Assembly: GCA_964400165.1 (NCBI GenBank)
Contig: CAYNSX010000038.1
Coordinates: 1-23,824, forward strand
Source of the DNA: CAYNSX01 sp964400165
GTDB taxonomy: Bacteria > Armatimonadota > Hebobacteria > CAYNSX01
Direction of reading: 5' to 3'
DNA: 23,824 nt
Both the position numbers and the translations under genes were made by a program. The notes under the pieces were generated by a model. That model saw only the letters and a program-made list of their open reading frames with translations, was not told the origin of the DNA and made no database searches. Positions 15,699 through 23,434 of this stretch are shown here, in pieces (the first letter of the stretch is position 1; each line of letters begins with the position of its first letter).

Positions 15699-16579
15699 GG
15701 CTGGGCCTCGCGCCACTGGCCCGTCCACACGCCCCCGACCTCGATATCATTGCGTGCCGGGACGCGCTTCACGGTGCCGTCGGCGAACAGGACGATGTCC
15801 AAGTCCGATCCGTGTGGTGTGGTGCCCAAGTCGCCGTGAATGCCGGAGCGCCGGTTGTACGGGCACCAGGTGACCACGGTGGCCGCCGGCACGAACACGA
15901 GGCCGCCGGTCACCGACCCGCGCAGTTGCCGGCGGTTCGTCGGGTCCGAGAGCGCGATGCTCGGACGATGGAGGTGGTAATAGGCGCGCCAGTTCGTCGG
16001 GTCGCCTTCCTGGTAATAGTAGGCGCCGTAATTGTTGTAGCCCCACATTGAGGGGTCGAAGTTGCGAATGTCGGCGGCGTGCCAGCCGGTGCTGGTGTCA
16101 TCGAAGTAGGCAGTCCAGCCGCTCTTGTCGAGCGCTCGGTTCGTGGGCTGGCGGACCATGTTGGCGGGACAGCGGAAGGCGGCGAGGTTGCGCAGGTAGT
16201 TGGGATAGAGGTCGGCGAGACCCCCGAAGCCGCGCGGCCGGTCGCCGGCATCGAAGCGGCCCGCGGCGTAGGCCTGGGCAGCGGCCTGCGCCTGGGCGGC
16301 GCTCGCCACATCGGGGGTGGCAGGATAGGCGCCGTAGTCCTGCCAGTAGAGCCGGAGGGCTTGGGAAATCGCCTTGAGGTTGGCCGCGCACGAGGTGGCG
16401 TCGCTGCCGCGGCTGATGCTGAAGAAGACCGGCACGGTGATGGCGAGCAGGAGCGCGACGATGCCGATGACAATCAGCAGCTCGATCAGGGTGAAGCCCC
16501 CCGACCGGGCCGGTCGCCCCGCCGCGCTGCGCGTGCGTCGCCTGCCCTGCCCCGCTGCCGTTGTGTCGCGGTCGGCCAC
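15695..16579 (-). CDS. Type IV prepilin-like protein with near H-X9-DG motif
   Basis: 294 residues from GTG 16579, which has GGAGG 8 bases upstream. The alternative GTG 16588 abuts the ribosome site and is unlikely. A long basic leader of 28 residues (Arg-rich, ending in RSGG) precedes FTLIELLIVIGIVALLLAIT; cleavage is expected after G28 with Glu at +5. The helix is followed by DATSCAANLKAISQALRLYW and DYGAYPATPDVAS, typical of pilins in Armatimonadota and relatives. Near the C-terminus, PHGSDLDIVLFADGTVK is one residue longer than the H-X9-DG motif of the DUF1559-type pilin family. An Ala/Gln-rich stretch (about 80-100) is unusual. It could be a second major pilin or a pseudopilin. It overlaps the next gene by four bases. 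Confidence 0.88.
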   Translation of the reverse strand: MADRDTTAAGQGRRRTRSAAGRPARSGGFTLIELLIVIGIVALLLAITVPVFFSISRGSDATSCAANLKAISQALRLYWQDYGAYPATPDVASAAQAQAAAQAYAAGRFDAGDRPRGFGGLADLYPNYLRNLAAFRCPANMVRQPTNRALDKSGWTAYFDDTSTGWHAADIRNFDPSMWGYNNYGAYYYQEGDPTNWRAYYHLHRPSIALSDPTNRRQLRGSVTGGLVFVPAATVVTWCPYNRRSGIHGDLGTTPHGSDLDIVLFADGTVKRVPARNDIEVGGVWTGQWREAQP

Positions 16580-16587
16580 TGCATCCA

Positions 16588-16592
16588 CCTCC
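16588..16592 (-). promoter_or_regulatory. Ribosome binding site GGAGG that decides the prepilin start
   Basis: GGAGG on the minus strand, 8 bases before GTG 16579. This favours that codon over the in-frame GTG at 16588, which overlaps the end of the site. The site is also part of an inverted repeat with a segment near 16640. Confidence 0.65.
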
Positions 16593-16643
16593 GGCTCGAA
16601 TGTCGAGTATGAAAGCGTGCGACCGGACTGCCGTCAGCCGGAG
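16589..16643 (-). other. Inverted repeat pairing with the prepilin ribosome binding site
   Basis: On the minus strand CTCCGGCT (16636-16643), just after the stop of the upstream pilin, is a perfect complement of AGCCGGAG (16589-16596), which contains the ribosome site of the downstream pilin. A smaller hairpin, CTCGA-CAT-TCGAG (16595-16607), overlaps one arm by two bases, so the two structures compete. Such RNA could tune the ratio of the two pilins. An 8-base match can arise by chance in GC-rich DNA. Confidence 0.3.
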
Positions 16644-16646
16644 CGG

Positions 16647-17528
16647 TCACTGCGCATCGAACGACTGATTCACCCAGTCATATTCCGGAATGCCGACAAT
16701 GCGAAAGACCGAGGCATCAATCCGGACCGCCAGGTCGACGCCCCCGGAGCGCCCGTAATGGAATCGATGATGAGGGCAGTGCGCGACGATGGTATTGGGC
16801 GGCGGGTTGGGGTTGCGCAGCATCGGCGACGCCGCGGACACTTCGTTATTGGCGCAGTCCCAGAGCGGGAAGTTGTCGTGGCTGACTTCCGGGATGGCCT
16901 TAATGATGCCCGCGCAGCCGACATCCGCCACACCGCCGGAAATGTGGAGATAGAAGGCGCGCACATCGGCGGTGGTCCAAACGCTCAAGTCGCCCGGCGC
17001 CCCCGGGGCCGTGCACGGCACGCCCGGATCCAGGTTGCCGATGATGCTGGCCGGCGTGCTGCCGGGGAATTGCTTGTCGGTCACGCCGCCGGCGGCATTG
17101 TGGACTTTCGCCGACTGATAGCCCCAGTAATTGTAGTAATCCTGGTAACTGCTGTAATAGCGGTATTCCTCTTCCGGCGTGTTCGATTTCGGTTTGTTCG
17201 CGGCGAGGAGGTCGTCGGGGCAGCGCACAGCGTCGGGGTTGTCGAGGAAGCCGGCCTTCATGAGCGAGGCGATGCCCCCCCAATACTGGATCTGGCCGCC
17301 GACATTGAAGGTGACCGACGGCGGCGGGAAGTCACCCAGTTCGGTCTTGTACTGCAGCAGCGCCAGCCCGACTTGGCGCAGGTTGCTGGTGCAGCGCGCC
17401 TGATAGGCGGACTCGCGGGCGCGAGACAGAACCGGGAAAGTCAGCCCGGCCAGAATGGCGATGATGGTAATCACCACCAGCAACTCGATGAGCGTAAAGG
17501 CGCTGTCGTGCCGCCGGTTCCGATGCAT
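16647..17528 (-). CDS. Probable major type IV prepilin (PilA-like) with Ala at the cleavage site
   Basis: 293 residues from ATG 17528, chosen because GGAGGAGG lies 5 bases upstream; the longer start at 17567 would place that site inside the gene. The leader MHRNRRHDSA is followed by FTLIELLVVITIIAILAGLT, with Glu at +5. Position -1 is Ala, not the usual Gly, which is known to be common in AFTLIELLVV-type pilins of Armatimonadota and Planctomycetota. The helix continues as RARESAYQARCTSNLRQVGL and ALLQYKTELGDFPPP. A Tyr/Gln-rich patch lies mid-protein (YRYYSSYQDYYNYWGYQ). The C-terminal HYGRSGGVDLAVRIDASV looks like a degenerate H-X9-DG motif. A possible own promoter and the strong ribosome site suggest high expression, so it is the best candidate for the main pilus subunit. 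Confidence 0.9.
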   Translation of the reverse strand: MHRNRRHDSAFTLIELLVVITIIAILAGLTFPVLSRARESAYQARCTSNLRQVGLALLQYKTELGDFPPPSVTFNVGGQIQYWGGIASLMKAGFLDNPDAVRCPDDLLAANKPKSNTPEEEYRYYSSYQDYYNYWGYQSAKVHNAAGGVTDKQFPGSTPASIIGNLDPGVPCTAPGAPGDLSVWTTADVRAFYLHISGGVADVGCAGIIKAIPEVSHDNFPLWDCANNEVSAASPMLRNPNPPPNTIVAHCPHHRFHYGRSGGVDLAVRIDASVFRIVGIPEYDWVNQSFDAQ

Positions 17529-17533
17529 CCCTT

Positions 17534-17541
17534 CCTCCTCC
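17534..17541 (-). promoter_or_regulatory. Strong ribosome binding site of the probable major pilin
   Basis: GGAGGAGG on the minus strand, 5 bases before ATG 17528. It is the strongest Shine-Dalgarno match seen in the window and fixes the pilin start. Confidence 0.75.
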
Positions 17542-17620
17542 GGAACGGATGAAGTGCCGCCTGCCACATCGCGCGCCTACTAGTGTGAAGTACCCGATTG
17601 GGCTGCGGATTCAAACAAGC

Positions 17621-17629
17621 ATTATGCCA
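17621..17629 (-). promoter_or_regulatory. Candidate extended -10 promoter for the pilin genes
   Basis: The minus strand reads TGG-CATAAT, an extended -10 pattern, in the 118-base spacer between pilD and the probable major pilin; transcription would start about 85 bases before ATG 17528. I see no good -35 hexamer at 16-18 bases. A promoter here would allow pilin expression apart from the motor genes. Confidence 0.3.
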
Positions 17630-17646
17630 GTTGGCGCCGAATGCCG

Positions 17647-18750
17647 CTATCCGCCGACCGCGGTCATCCACCACTCCCAGCCGTCGAGCAGGCCATTTAG
17701 GACTCCGGCCCAGCCGACCGCGGCGACCCACACCAACATCGCGTACGCGGTGACCGCCAGATAGGGACCGAAGGGCATGTAGTGCCCGGTCGCGCCCTTC
17801 ACCCCGGACCGCAGCGCCCAGACCGCCATCAACCCGGCGCCGAACACACCCCCCAACAGAATCGCGCCGGCAAACGACAGCAGCGCCGGCCACGGGCCGA
17901 GCACCGCGCCGATGGCGGCGCCGAGGTTGGCATCGCCGCCGCCCATTGCCTCCTCGCGCCGGAAGAGCAGCCGCCCAAAGAGATCCACGCCGGCGAAGAG
18001 CGAAAACCCCAGCACCAAGCCGACGAGCGATGGGGGCAGCGAGAGCGTCCAGCCCGGCCAGAACGGCAGGTGCATGAGCACGAATCCATAGCGGTGCGCG
18101 GCGAGACTGATGCCATCACGCGCGACGCCGACCGTCAGGCCGATGAGCACCAGTTCGTGCGGGATGATGCGGTGGTCGTAGTCGATGAAGACGACGGCGA
18201 CGAGCACCGCGGCGAAGATCCAGGAGGCGAACAGGTCCATCACGAGCCACGGGTCGAGGAGGGTGCGGTTGAACACCGCCTGCCACACGCCGAGAAACGC
18301 GGCGACCGTCAGCAGTTCAACGATGAGGTAGCGCGACGCGATGCGCTTGTGGCAGTAGCGGCAGCGGCCGCGCAGGGCGAGGTAACTGCCGATGGGGACG
18401 AGGTCCCAAAAGCCGAGGGTGTGATGGCACTGGGGGCAGGTGGAGCGCCAGGGGTGCTGGCCTGCGGTGAACGCGCGCTCGGCGGCGGCGAGCGCGGCCT
18501 GCTGGGCTTCGAGCGAGCGGGCGCGGCGCAGGTCGGCGCGCGCGGCGGCGGGCAGCGCGGGGATGTCGTCCACCCAGGCCGCCCACAGGTCACCGCCGGC
18601 GGGGGCGCCGCCGGCCGCCAGGCGCCGGAGTTCGTGGCGCAGGTCGCCGCGGCCGACGCGGCGCGGCAGGCGGAAAATGGCCATATTGAGGAAACTGCCG
18701 GCATAGGCGCCGAGGACGACCGTGATGACGGCGCCGAACGCGCCGATCAG
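17647..18750 (-). CDS. pilD: Prepilin peptidase (PilD/GspO type, A24 aspartic protease)
   Basis: It cleaves pilin leaders at the inner membrane and usually N-methylates the new N-terminus. Counting from the internal ATG at 18684: zinc-type cysteine pairs C83-C86 and C108-C111 (CPQC, CRYC); catalytic Asp in FIDYDHRIIP (D168); catalytic Asp in the GGGD motif (D251); several membrane helices. The conserved first helix and GSFLNMAIFRLPRR continue upstream of that ATG in the same frame (LIGAFGAVITVVLGAYAG), so 18684 is too short. Between it and the in-frame stop at 18823-18825 there is no ATG, GTG or TTG; CTG at 18750 is the best choice, and the start is uncertain. About 70 residues separate the RLPRR segment from the first CPxC, an Ala/Arg-rich insertion. 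The gene follows pilC, whose stop is at 18810. Confidence 0.92.
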   Translation of the reverse strand: MIGAFGAVITVVLGAYAGSFLNMAIFRLPRRVGRGDLRHELRRLAAGGAPAGGDLWAAWVDDIPALPAAARADLRRARSLEAQQAALAAAERAFTAGQHPWRSTCPQCHHTLGFWDLVPIGSYLALRGRCRYCHKRIASRYLIVELLTVAAFLGVWQAVFNRTLLDPWLVMDLFASWIFAAVLVAVVFIDYDHRIIPHELVLIGLTVGVARDGISLAAHRYGFVLMHLPFWPGWTLSLPPSLVGLVLGFSLFAGVDLFGRLLFRREEAMGGGDANLGAAIGAVLGPWPALLSFAGAILLGGVFGAGLMAVWALRSGVKGATGHYMPFGPYLAVTAYAMLVWVAAVGWAGVLNGLLDGWEWWMTAVGG

Positions 18751-18809
18751 GCCGACATTGAGGTCGACGAAGAAGGGCCGGGGAGTAACGGGCGCGGTCC
18801 CCGACCCGC

Positions 18810-20075
18810 CTACATGCGGTTGCTAAGTTCGCTGACGAGCGCCACCATCGGGAGGAACATCGCGATGACGATGGTGCCGACCATCAGGCCGACGAAAATG
18901 ATCATCACCGGCTCCAGCGCCGACGTGAGCGCCTGGACGGCCGCTTCGACTTCCGACTCGTAGAATTCGGAAATCTTGGTGAGCATCATATCGAGCGACC
19001 CGGTCTCTTCCCCGATGGCGATCATTTGCACGACCATCGGCGGGAACAGGCGGCTCTTTTCGAGCGGGTCGCCGACGCGCTCGCCTTCCCGGATGTGGTT
19101 GCGGGCGTTGAGGATGGCGTCTGACATCACGCGGTTGCCGATGGCCTCGGCCACGGTTTCGAGCGCCTGCAGGATGGGCACCCCGCTGACCAGCAGCGTG
19201 CCGAGCGTGCGCGAGAAACGGGCCAGGGCGATCTTGTGATTCAGTTTGCCGATGACCGGGATCTTGAGTTTCAGCCAGTCCCACTGCCAGGCGCCGGTGC
19301 GCGTGCGGATGTATTGGGTGAAGGCCAGTGAGAAGAGGACGATGAGCGACACCAGCATCCACCAGCGGTAGATGAGGAAGTCGCTCGTCCAGATAACTTG
19401 CTGGGTGAGCCAGGGGAGCGGGACCTGCTGGTCGCGCAAGAACTTGGCGATCTGCGGGACGATGAAGGTGACCAAGAAGGTCACCACCGTCAAGGCGAAC
19501 ATCATAACCAGCACCGGGTAGACCATCGAGGACTTGACCTTGCGGCGCAGGCGGACATCGTCTTCAAGGAAACCGGACAGGCGGTTGAGGGTCTCGTCGA
19601 GCACCCCGCCGACTTCGCCGGCACGCACCAGCCCGACGAAGAGATTATCGAAGACGCGCGGATACTCGCCCAGCGCGCGGGAGAGTGTGTCGCCGCCTTC
19701 GACGCGGCCCTGGATATCGCGGATGATGCGCTTGAGGGTGGCGCTGGCCGACTGCTCTTCAAGGACGGTGAGACAGCGCACCATCGAGACGCCCGCGTCG
19801 ATCATGGTGGCGAACTGCCGGCAGAAAATGGAGAGGTCGCGGCGTTTGACGGCGCCGAAAATCCAGAATCCGGTGGACGCTTTCCCGCGCGAGTGGGCGA
19901 CGGCCTGCTGCTGCGCCGGGGCGACGGCCTTGCTGCGGCCGACCGCGGTCACCTTTTGCACCCAGAAGCCGCGCTCCTGGAGCTGCCGGACGAGCACCCG
20001 CTCGTTCTCGGCCTCGACCGTCTCGGTGACGATCTTGCCGAGGACATCCTTCGCGACATAACTGTAGGTTGCCAT
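18810..20075 (-). CDS. pilC: Type IV pilus inner-membrane platform protein PilC (GspF family)
   Basis: 421 residues, normal for the family. It starts MATYSYVAKDVLGKIVTETV, the usual opening of PilC/GspF. There are two T2SSF domains, residues about 82-205 and 285-407; the first contains FCRQFATMIDAGVSMVRCL and AGEVGGVLDETL, the second FSRTLGTLLVSGVPILQAL and IGEETGSLDMML. Membrane helices are predicted at about 187-208, 236-256 and 388-410. AAGGGAG lies 8 bases before ATG 20075. The gene starts 24 bases after pilT, so the two are almost certainly co-transcribed. PilC couples the cytoplasmic PilB and PilT motors to pilin insertion and removal at the pilus base. Confidence 0.97.
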   Translation of the reverse strand: MATYSYVAKDVLGKIVTETVEAENERVLVRQLQERGFWVQKVTAVGRSKAVAPAQQQAVAHSRGKASTGFWIFGAVKRRDLSIFCRQFATMIDAGVSMVRCLTVLEEQSASATLKRIIRDIQGRVEGGDTLSRALGEYPRVFDNLFVGLVRAGEVGGVLDETLNRLSGFLEDDVRLRRKVKSSMVYPVLVMMFALTVVTFLVTFIVPQIAKFLRDQQVPLPWLTQQVIWTSDFLIYRWWMLVSLIVLFSLAFTQYIRTRTGAWQWDWLKLKIPVIGKLNHKIALARFSRTLGTLLVSGVPILQALETVAEAIGNRVMSDAILNARNHIREGERVGDPLEKSRLFPPMVVQMIAIGEETGSLDMMLTKISEFYESEVEAAVQALTSALEPVMIIFVGLMVGTIVIAMFLPMVALVSELSNRM

Positions 20076-20099
20076 GGACGCCGCTCCCTTCCGGCCGCG

Positions 20100-21326
20100 C
20101 TACCGGCCCGACCGCCCACCGCGGGATGGGCCCGGGGCGGTGGTCGCCTCCGTCTCGGTCATGATCATCTTCTTCAGTTCGTCGACATTCATCGCCCGCG
20201 CCATCCCCTCTTCGTAGGTAATCAACCCGCGCAGATAGTAGTCTTTCAAGGCCTGGTCCATCGTCTGCATGCCGACACTGGCGCTCGTTTGGATGACCGA
20301 GGTGATTTGGTGCGCCTTGGCCTCCCGGATCAGGTTCCGGATGGCGGCGGTGGCCGTCATGATTTCCTGAACGGCGACGCGGCCCGGGCCGCCGGCGCGG
20401 GGCAGCAATTGCTGCGAAATCACCGCTTCGAGGTTGTTGGACAACATAATCCGGATTTGTTCCTGCTGGCCGGGCGGGAAGACATCGACGATACGGTCAA
20501 TGGTCTGGGCCGCGTTGTTGGTGTGGACCGTGGCGAAGACGAGGTGGCCGGTCTCGGCCGCCGTGATGGCGAGGTGCATCGTGTCGAGGTCGCGCATTTC
20601 GCCGACGAGCAGCACATCCGGGTCTTCCCGCAGCGCGGCGCGCAGGGCGTTGGGGAACGACCGGGTGTCGAACCCCAGTTCGCGCTGATTGATGACGGAG
20701 CGGTTGTGGGAGTGCAAGTATTCGATCGGGTCTTCGATGGTGATGATGTGGACGGACCGCTCGGTGTTGATTTTGCCGACCATGGCGGCCAGGGTGGTGG
20801 ACTTGCCGCTGCCCGTTGGGCCGGTGACCAGGATGAGTCCGCGCGGGCGCCGGCACAATTCCTCGAGGACGAGCGGCAGCCCGAGTTCGCGGATGGTGGG
20901 GATCTTGGCGGGGATGACCCGGAACGCGCCGGCGACATTCCCCTTGTCGCGGAAGATGTTGACGCGGAAGCGCGAGAGTTGGTGCAGTTGGTGCGAGAGG
21001 TCGAGTTCCCAATCCGTCTCGAAGCGCTGGATCTGCTCGTCGCTCAAGATGTCGTAGCAGATGCGCTGGACATCCATCGGCTGCAGCGGCTCGTAATGGG
21101 CGGCGAAGAGCTGCCCGTCGAGCCGCAGGACCGGCGGCAGGCCGACGGCCAGGTGCAGGTCGGAGCCATTCTGCTGCACGACGAGTTCGAGCAGTTCGTC
21201 AATGTGCGTGTCTTCGATGCGCCGCGGGCGGCCAGTGCCGGGGACCGACGGGATGGTCCAGGTGATGGCGGCCTGGTGTTCGGCCTCGGTCAGCTGGCCG
21301 GGCCGGGTCTGCTCAATGACTTCCAT
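20100..21326 (-). CDS. pilT: Pilus retraction ATPase PilT
   Basis: 408 residues, about 50-60 longer than typical PilT. An N-terminal extension of about 38 residues precedes HIDELLELVVQQNGSDLHLA, where PilT proteins normally begin, and a Gly/Arg/Pro-rich tail ends the protein. Walker A is GPTGSGKS (169-176), the Asp box is IITIEDPIEYL, Walker B is DPDVLLVGEMRD (235-246) and the His box is TGHLVFATVHTNNA. AIRNLIRE at 328-335 is the hallmark PilT motif required for retraction, which separates it from PilB and PilU. It lacks the tetracysteine zinc loop of PilB. It lies between pilB and pilC, as in many classical pilBTC clusters, and predicts twitching or DNA uptake by dynamic pili. Confidence 0.96.
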   Translation of the reverse strand: MEVIEQTRPGQLTEAEHQAAITWTIPSVPGTGRPRRIEDTHIDELLELVVQQNGSDLHLAVGLPPVLRLDGQLFAAHYEPLQPMDVQRICYDILSDEQIQRFETDWELDLSHQLHQLSRFRVNIFRDKGNVAGAFRVIPAKIPTIRELGLPLVLEELCRRPRGLILVTGPTGSGKSTTLAAMVGKINTERSVHIITIEDPIEYLHSHNRSVINQRELGFDTRSFPNALRAALREDPDVLLVGEMRDLDTMHLAITAAETGHLVFATVHTNNAAQTIDRIVDVFPPGQQEQIRIMLSNNLEAVISQQLLPRAGGPGRVAVQEIMTATAAIRNLIREAKAHQITSVIQTSASVGMQTMDQALKDYYLRGLITYEEGMARAMNVDELKKMIMTETEATTAPGPSRGGRSGR

Positions 21327-21391
21327 GGGCTCGGATTCGTCCTCGGGCTTCCGTAGTTATCTTACACCTCGGTTCCATATACCCAGTCCTG

Positions 21392-21406
21392 CGGGCGCGG
21401 CGCCCG
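21392..21406 (-). other. Small GC stem-loop between pilB and pilT
   Basis: CGGGCG-CCG-CGCCCG forms a perfect 6-base-pair stem with a 3-base loop, 8 bases after the pilB stop. No run of T follows, so it is not a standard terminator; it might protect or separate the pilB and pilT messages. The rest of the 87-base spacer shows nothing clear. Confidence 0.3.
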
Positions 21407-21413
21407 GACACTC

Positions 21414-23162
21414 TTAGAGGTGGAAGACGACACGCATCACTTCCTCAATGGTGGTCTGGCCGTCGGAGACCTTCATGAAGCCGTCCTGCTTCAGCGGTCG
21501 CATCCCAGCCGCCAGGGCGGCCTCACGCACCTCGGAGAGCGGCGCGCGCTTGACAATGAGGTCGCGGATTTCTTCATTCAAGACCATGAGTTCATACAGG
21601 CCGGTGCGGCCGTAGTAGCCGGTTTGCCGGCACTTGCTGCAGCCAGCGCCGCGGTAGAAAGTGATGTCGCCTTCGGCCTGTGCCTTGAAGCCGACCCGCT
21701 GGATGGCCTCGATCGGCGGGTGATACGGCTCGCGGCAGTGGGTGCAAATGCGGCGGGCCAAGCGCTGGGCCATCACGCCGATGACCGACGAGGAGATGAG
21801 GAACGGCTCGACGCCCATGTCCACCATGCGAGTGACGGATGACGGCGCGTCGTTGGTGTGCAGCGTAGAAAGCACCAAGTGGCCGGTGAGCGACGCTTGG
21901 ACGGCGATTTCCGCGGTTTCGAGGTCACGGATTTCCCCGACCATGATGACATCGGGGTCCTGGCGGACGAAGTGGCGCATGGCGCTGGCGAAGGTCATCC
22001 CCGCTTTGCGGTTGACCTGCACCTGGTTGATGCCGGGCAGCTGGTACTCGACGGGGTCCTCGATGGTGATGATGTTGCGTTCCACCGAGTTGATCTTGTT
22101 GAGCACCGAATACTGCGTGGTCGTTTTGCCCGACCCAGTCGGCCCGGTGGAGAGAATCATCCCGTAGGGCTGGACGATGAGTTCTTCGAGAACGGCCTGG
22201 GTGTCGGGGAACAGGCCGAGTTTCGACAGCCCGATCAGCACGCTGCTCTGGTCGAGGATACGCATGACGACTTTCTCGCCGAAGACGGTGGGCTGCGTGG
22301 CGACACGGAGGTCGTAATCGCGCCCGTCCTTGCGGACATGGATGCGGCCGTCTTGGGGCAAGCGCCGTTCGGCGATATTGAGGTCGGACATAATCTTGAT
22401 GCGGGAGACGAGCGCCGGGTGCACATACCGCGGGATGGTGAGGACATGGTGCAGGACGCCGTCAACGCGGTAGCGGATGCGCACGCCGCGCCGCTCGGGT
22501 TCGACATGGATGTCGGAGGCGCGGTCATTGATGGCGTTCTGGATGATCAGGTTGACGACGCGGATGACCGGCGCCTGGTCGGCGAGTTGCATGCCGCCGT
22601 CGTCCACCTCTTCGTCGCCGCCCATCCCCATGGTGCCGCTCTCGTCGGCCCCAAGGGCCCGGCCGGCGACACCGAGGTCTTCGAGGGCACTGGAGAGGGC
22701 GTCACCCATCCCGGCCTCCTGCGGCACGGTGTCGGTGGCGAGGAGCGCTTCCAAGTCGTCGGCGCTGGCGAGGACGGGTTCGACTTCGAAGCCGGTCATC
22801 AGACGGATGTCATCGAGGGCGAAGACATTGGAGGGGTCGGACATGGCCACGGTGAGGCGGTTGCCGGTGCGGCGGATGGGGACGGCGTTGTAGCGCTTGA
22901 TGAGGGACTGCGGCAGCACCTTGGCGACGCCATCATCGACCGGCGTGGTGCCGATTTCGAGGAGTGGGACGCCGAGTTGCAGCGCGTAGGCGCGCAGGAC
23001 ATCGCGCTCGCCGGCAAAGCCGAGCGAGACGAGAATCCGGCCGAGACGATCTGCGCTGGTCTTCTGGACTTCGAGGGCCTGGTCGAGCTGCTCGCGGGTA
23101 ATCAGGTTCTCTTCGAGCAGAATCTCGCCGAGAGGCCGCCGGGTGGCCTTGATCGCCGCCAT
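21414..23162 (-). CDS. pilB: Pilus extension ATPase PilB (GspE/PulE family)
   Basis: 582 residues, normal for PilB. Residues about 9-140 form an MshEN-type N-domain with two motif copies: PLGEILLEENLITREQLDQA (10-29) and RLGRILVSLGFAGERDVLRA (39-58). An acidic Gly-rich linker covers about 148-195. The motor domain has Walker A GPTGSGKT (340-347), Asp box TIEDPVEY, Walker B DPDVIMVGEIRD (402-413) and His box TGHLVLSTLHTNDA. A zinc tetracysteine, C473-C476 and C508-C511, is diagnostic of PilB/GspE rather than PilT. ATG 23162 has AGGAGGG 15 bases upstream, a long spacing, so the start is likely but not certain. The first motif copy lacks the R and G expected for c-di-GMP binding. It is first in the pilus locus, after aroE. 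Confidence 0.97.
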   Translation of the reverse strand: MAAIKATRRPLGEILLEENLITREQLDQALEVQKTSADRLGRILVSLGFAGERDVLRAYALQLGVPLLEIGTTPVDDGVAKVLPQSLIKRYNAVPIRRTGNRLTVAMSDPSNVFALDDIRLMTGFEVEPVLASADDLEALLATDTVPQEAGMGDALSSALEDLGVAGRALGADESGTMGMGGDEEVDDGGMQLADQAPVIRVVNLIIQNAINDRASDIHVEPERRGVRIRYRVDGVLHHVLTIPRYVHPALVSRIKIMSDLNIAERRLPQDGRIHVRKDGRDYDLRVATQPTVFGEKVVMRILDQSSVLIGLSKLGLFPDTQAVLEELIVQPYGMILSTGPTGSGKTTTQYSVLNKINSVERNIITIEDPVEYQLPGINQVQVNRKAGMTFASAMRHFVRQDPDVIMVGEIRDLETAEIAVQASLTGHLVLSTLHTNDAPSSVTRMVDMGVEPFLISSSVIGVMAQRLARRICTHCREPYHPPIEAIQRVGFKAQAEGDITFYRGAGCSKCRQTGYYGRTGLYELMVLNEEIRDLIVKRAPLSEVREAALAAGMRPLKQDGFMKVSDGQTTIEEVMRVVFHL

Positions 23163-23267
23163 CGTCGTGTGGTCAATCCCTCCTGGGATCGGTGCGCTGC
23201 ACTACGCCGCTCGATGAAGGAAGATGAAGGCCCCTGGTGCAGCCCGACGATGACACCAATCACAGCT

Positions 23268-23276
23268 AGTATACCA
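23268..23276 (-). promoter_or_regulatory. Candidate extended -10 promoter for the pilB operon
   Basis: The minus strand reads TGG-TATACT, a good extended -10 element, with transcription expected to begin near 23261, about 100 bases before pilB. No convincing -35 is found at 16-18 bases. It is the most AT-rich part of the 272-base aroE-pilB spacer, which shows no coding potential. Confidence 0.38.
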
Positions 23277-23403
23277 TTCCGGTTGCAACGCCTCGATTCC
23301 TCCTCCCGCTACGGGCGCCGGGGACGCCGCCGCGCTGTGTGCATATACCGCATCCACCCGGCGGGGCGTGCTGCGCCCGCGCGTGCCGCATCCTCTTGGC
23401 GGG

Positions 23404-23432
23404 ATTGTACCCAGCCGCCCGCCCCTCAACAA
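23404..23432 (-). promoter_or_regulatory. Candidate promoter just after aroE
   Basis: The minus strand has TTGTTG (23427-23432), a 17-base spacer and TACAAT (23404-23409): 5 of 6 match at -10 and 3 of 6 at -35. It would give a leader of about 235 bases before pilB. It is weaker as a candidate than the site at 23268-23276. Confidence 0.25.
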
Positions 23433-23434
23433 CA

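Noticed and set aside
17529..17567. Longer N-terminus for the probable major pilin
   Set aside because: The strong GGAGGAGG ribosome site lies within it, just before ATG 17528.
21330..21390. Promoter between pilB and pilT (TATATG or TGTAAGAT as -10)
   Set aside because: No -35 at a usual distance and weak hexamers; short spacing suggests co-transcription.
23361..23380. GC-rich hairpin after aroE as a terminator
   Set aside because: The stem has a bulge and no T-run follows on the minus strand, so rho-independent termination is not supported.
23163..23434. Small gene in the aroE-pilB spacer
   Set aside because: Frames here are short or shadows reaching into neighbours, with no ribosome site or recognisable protein.
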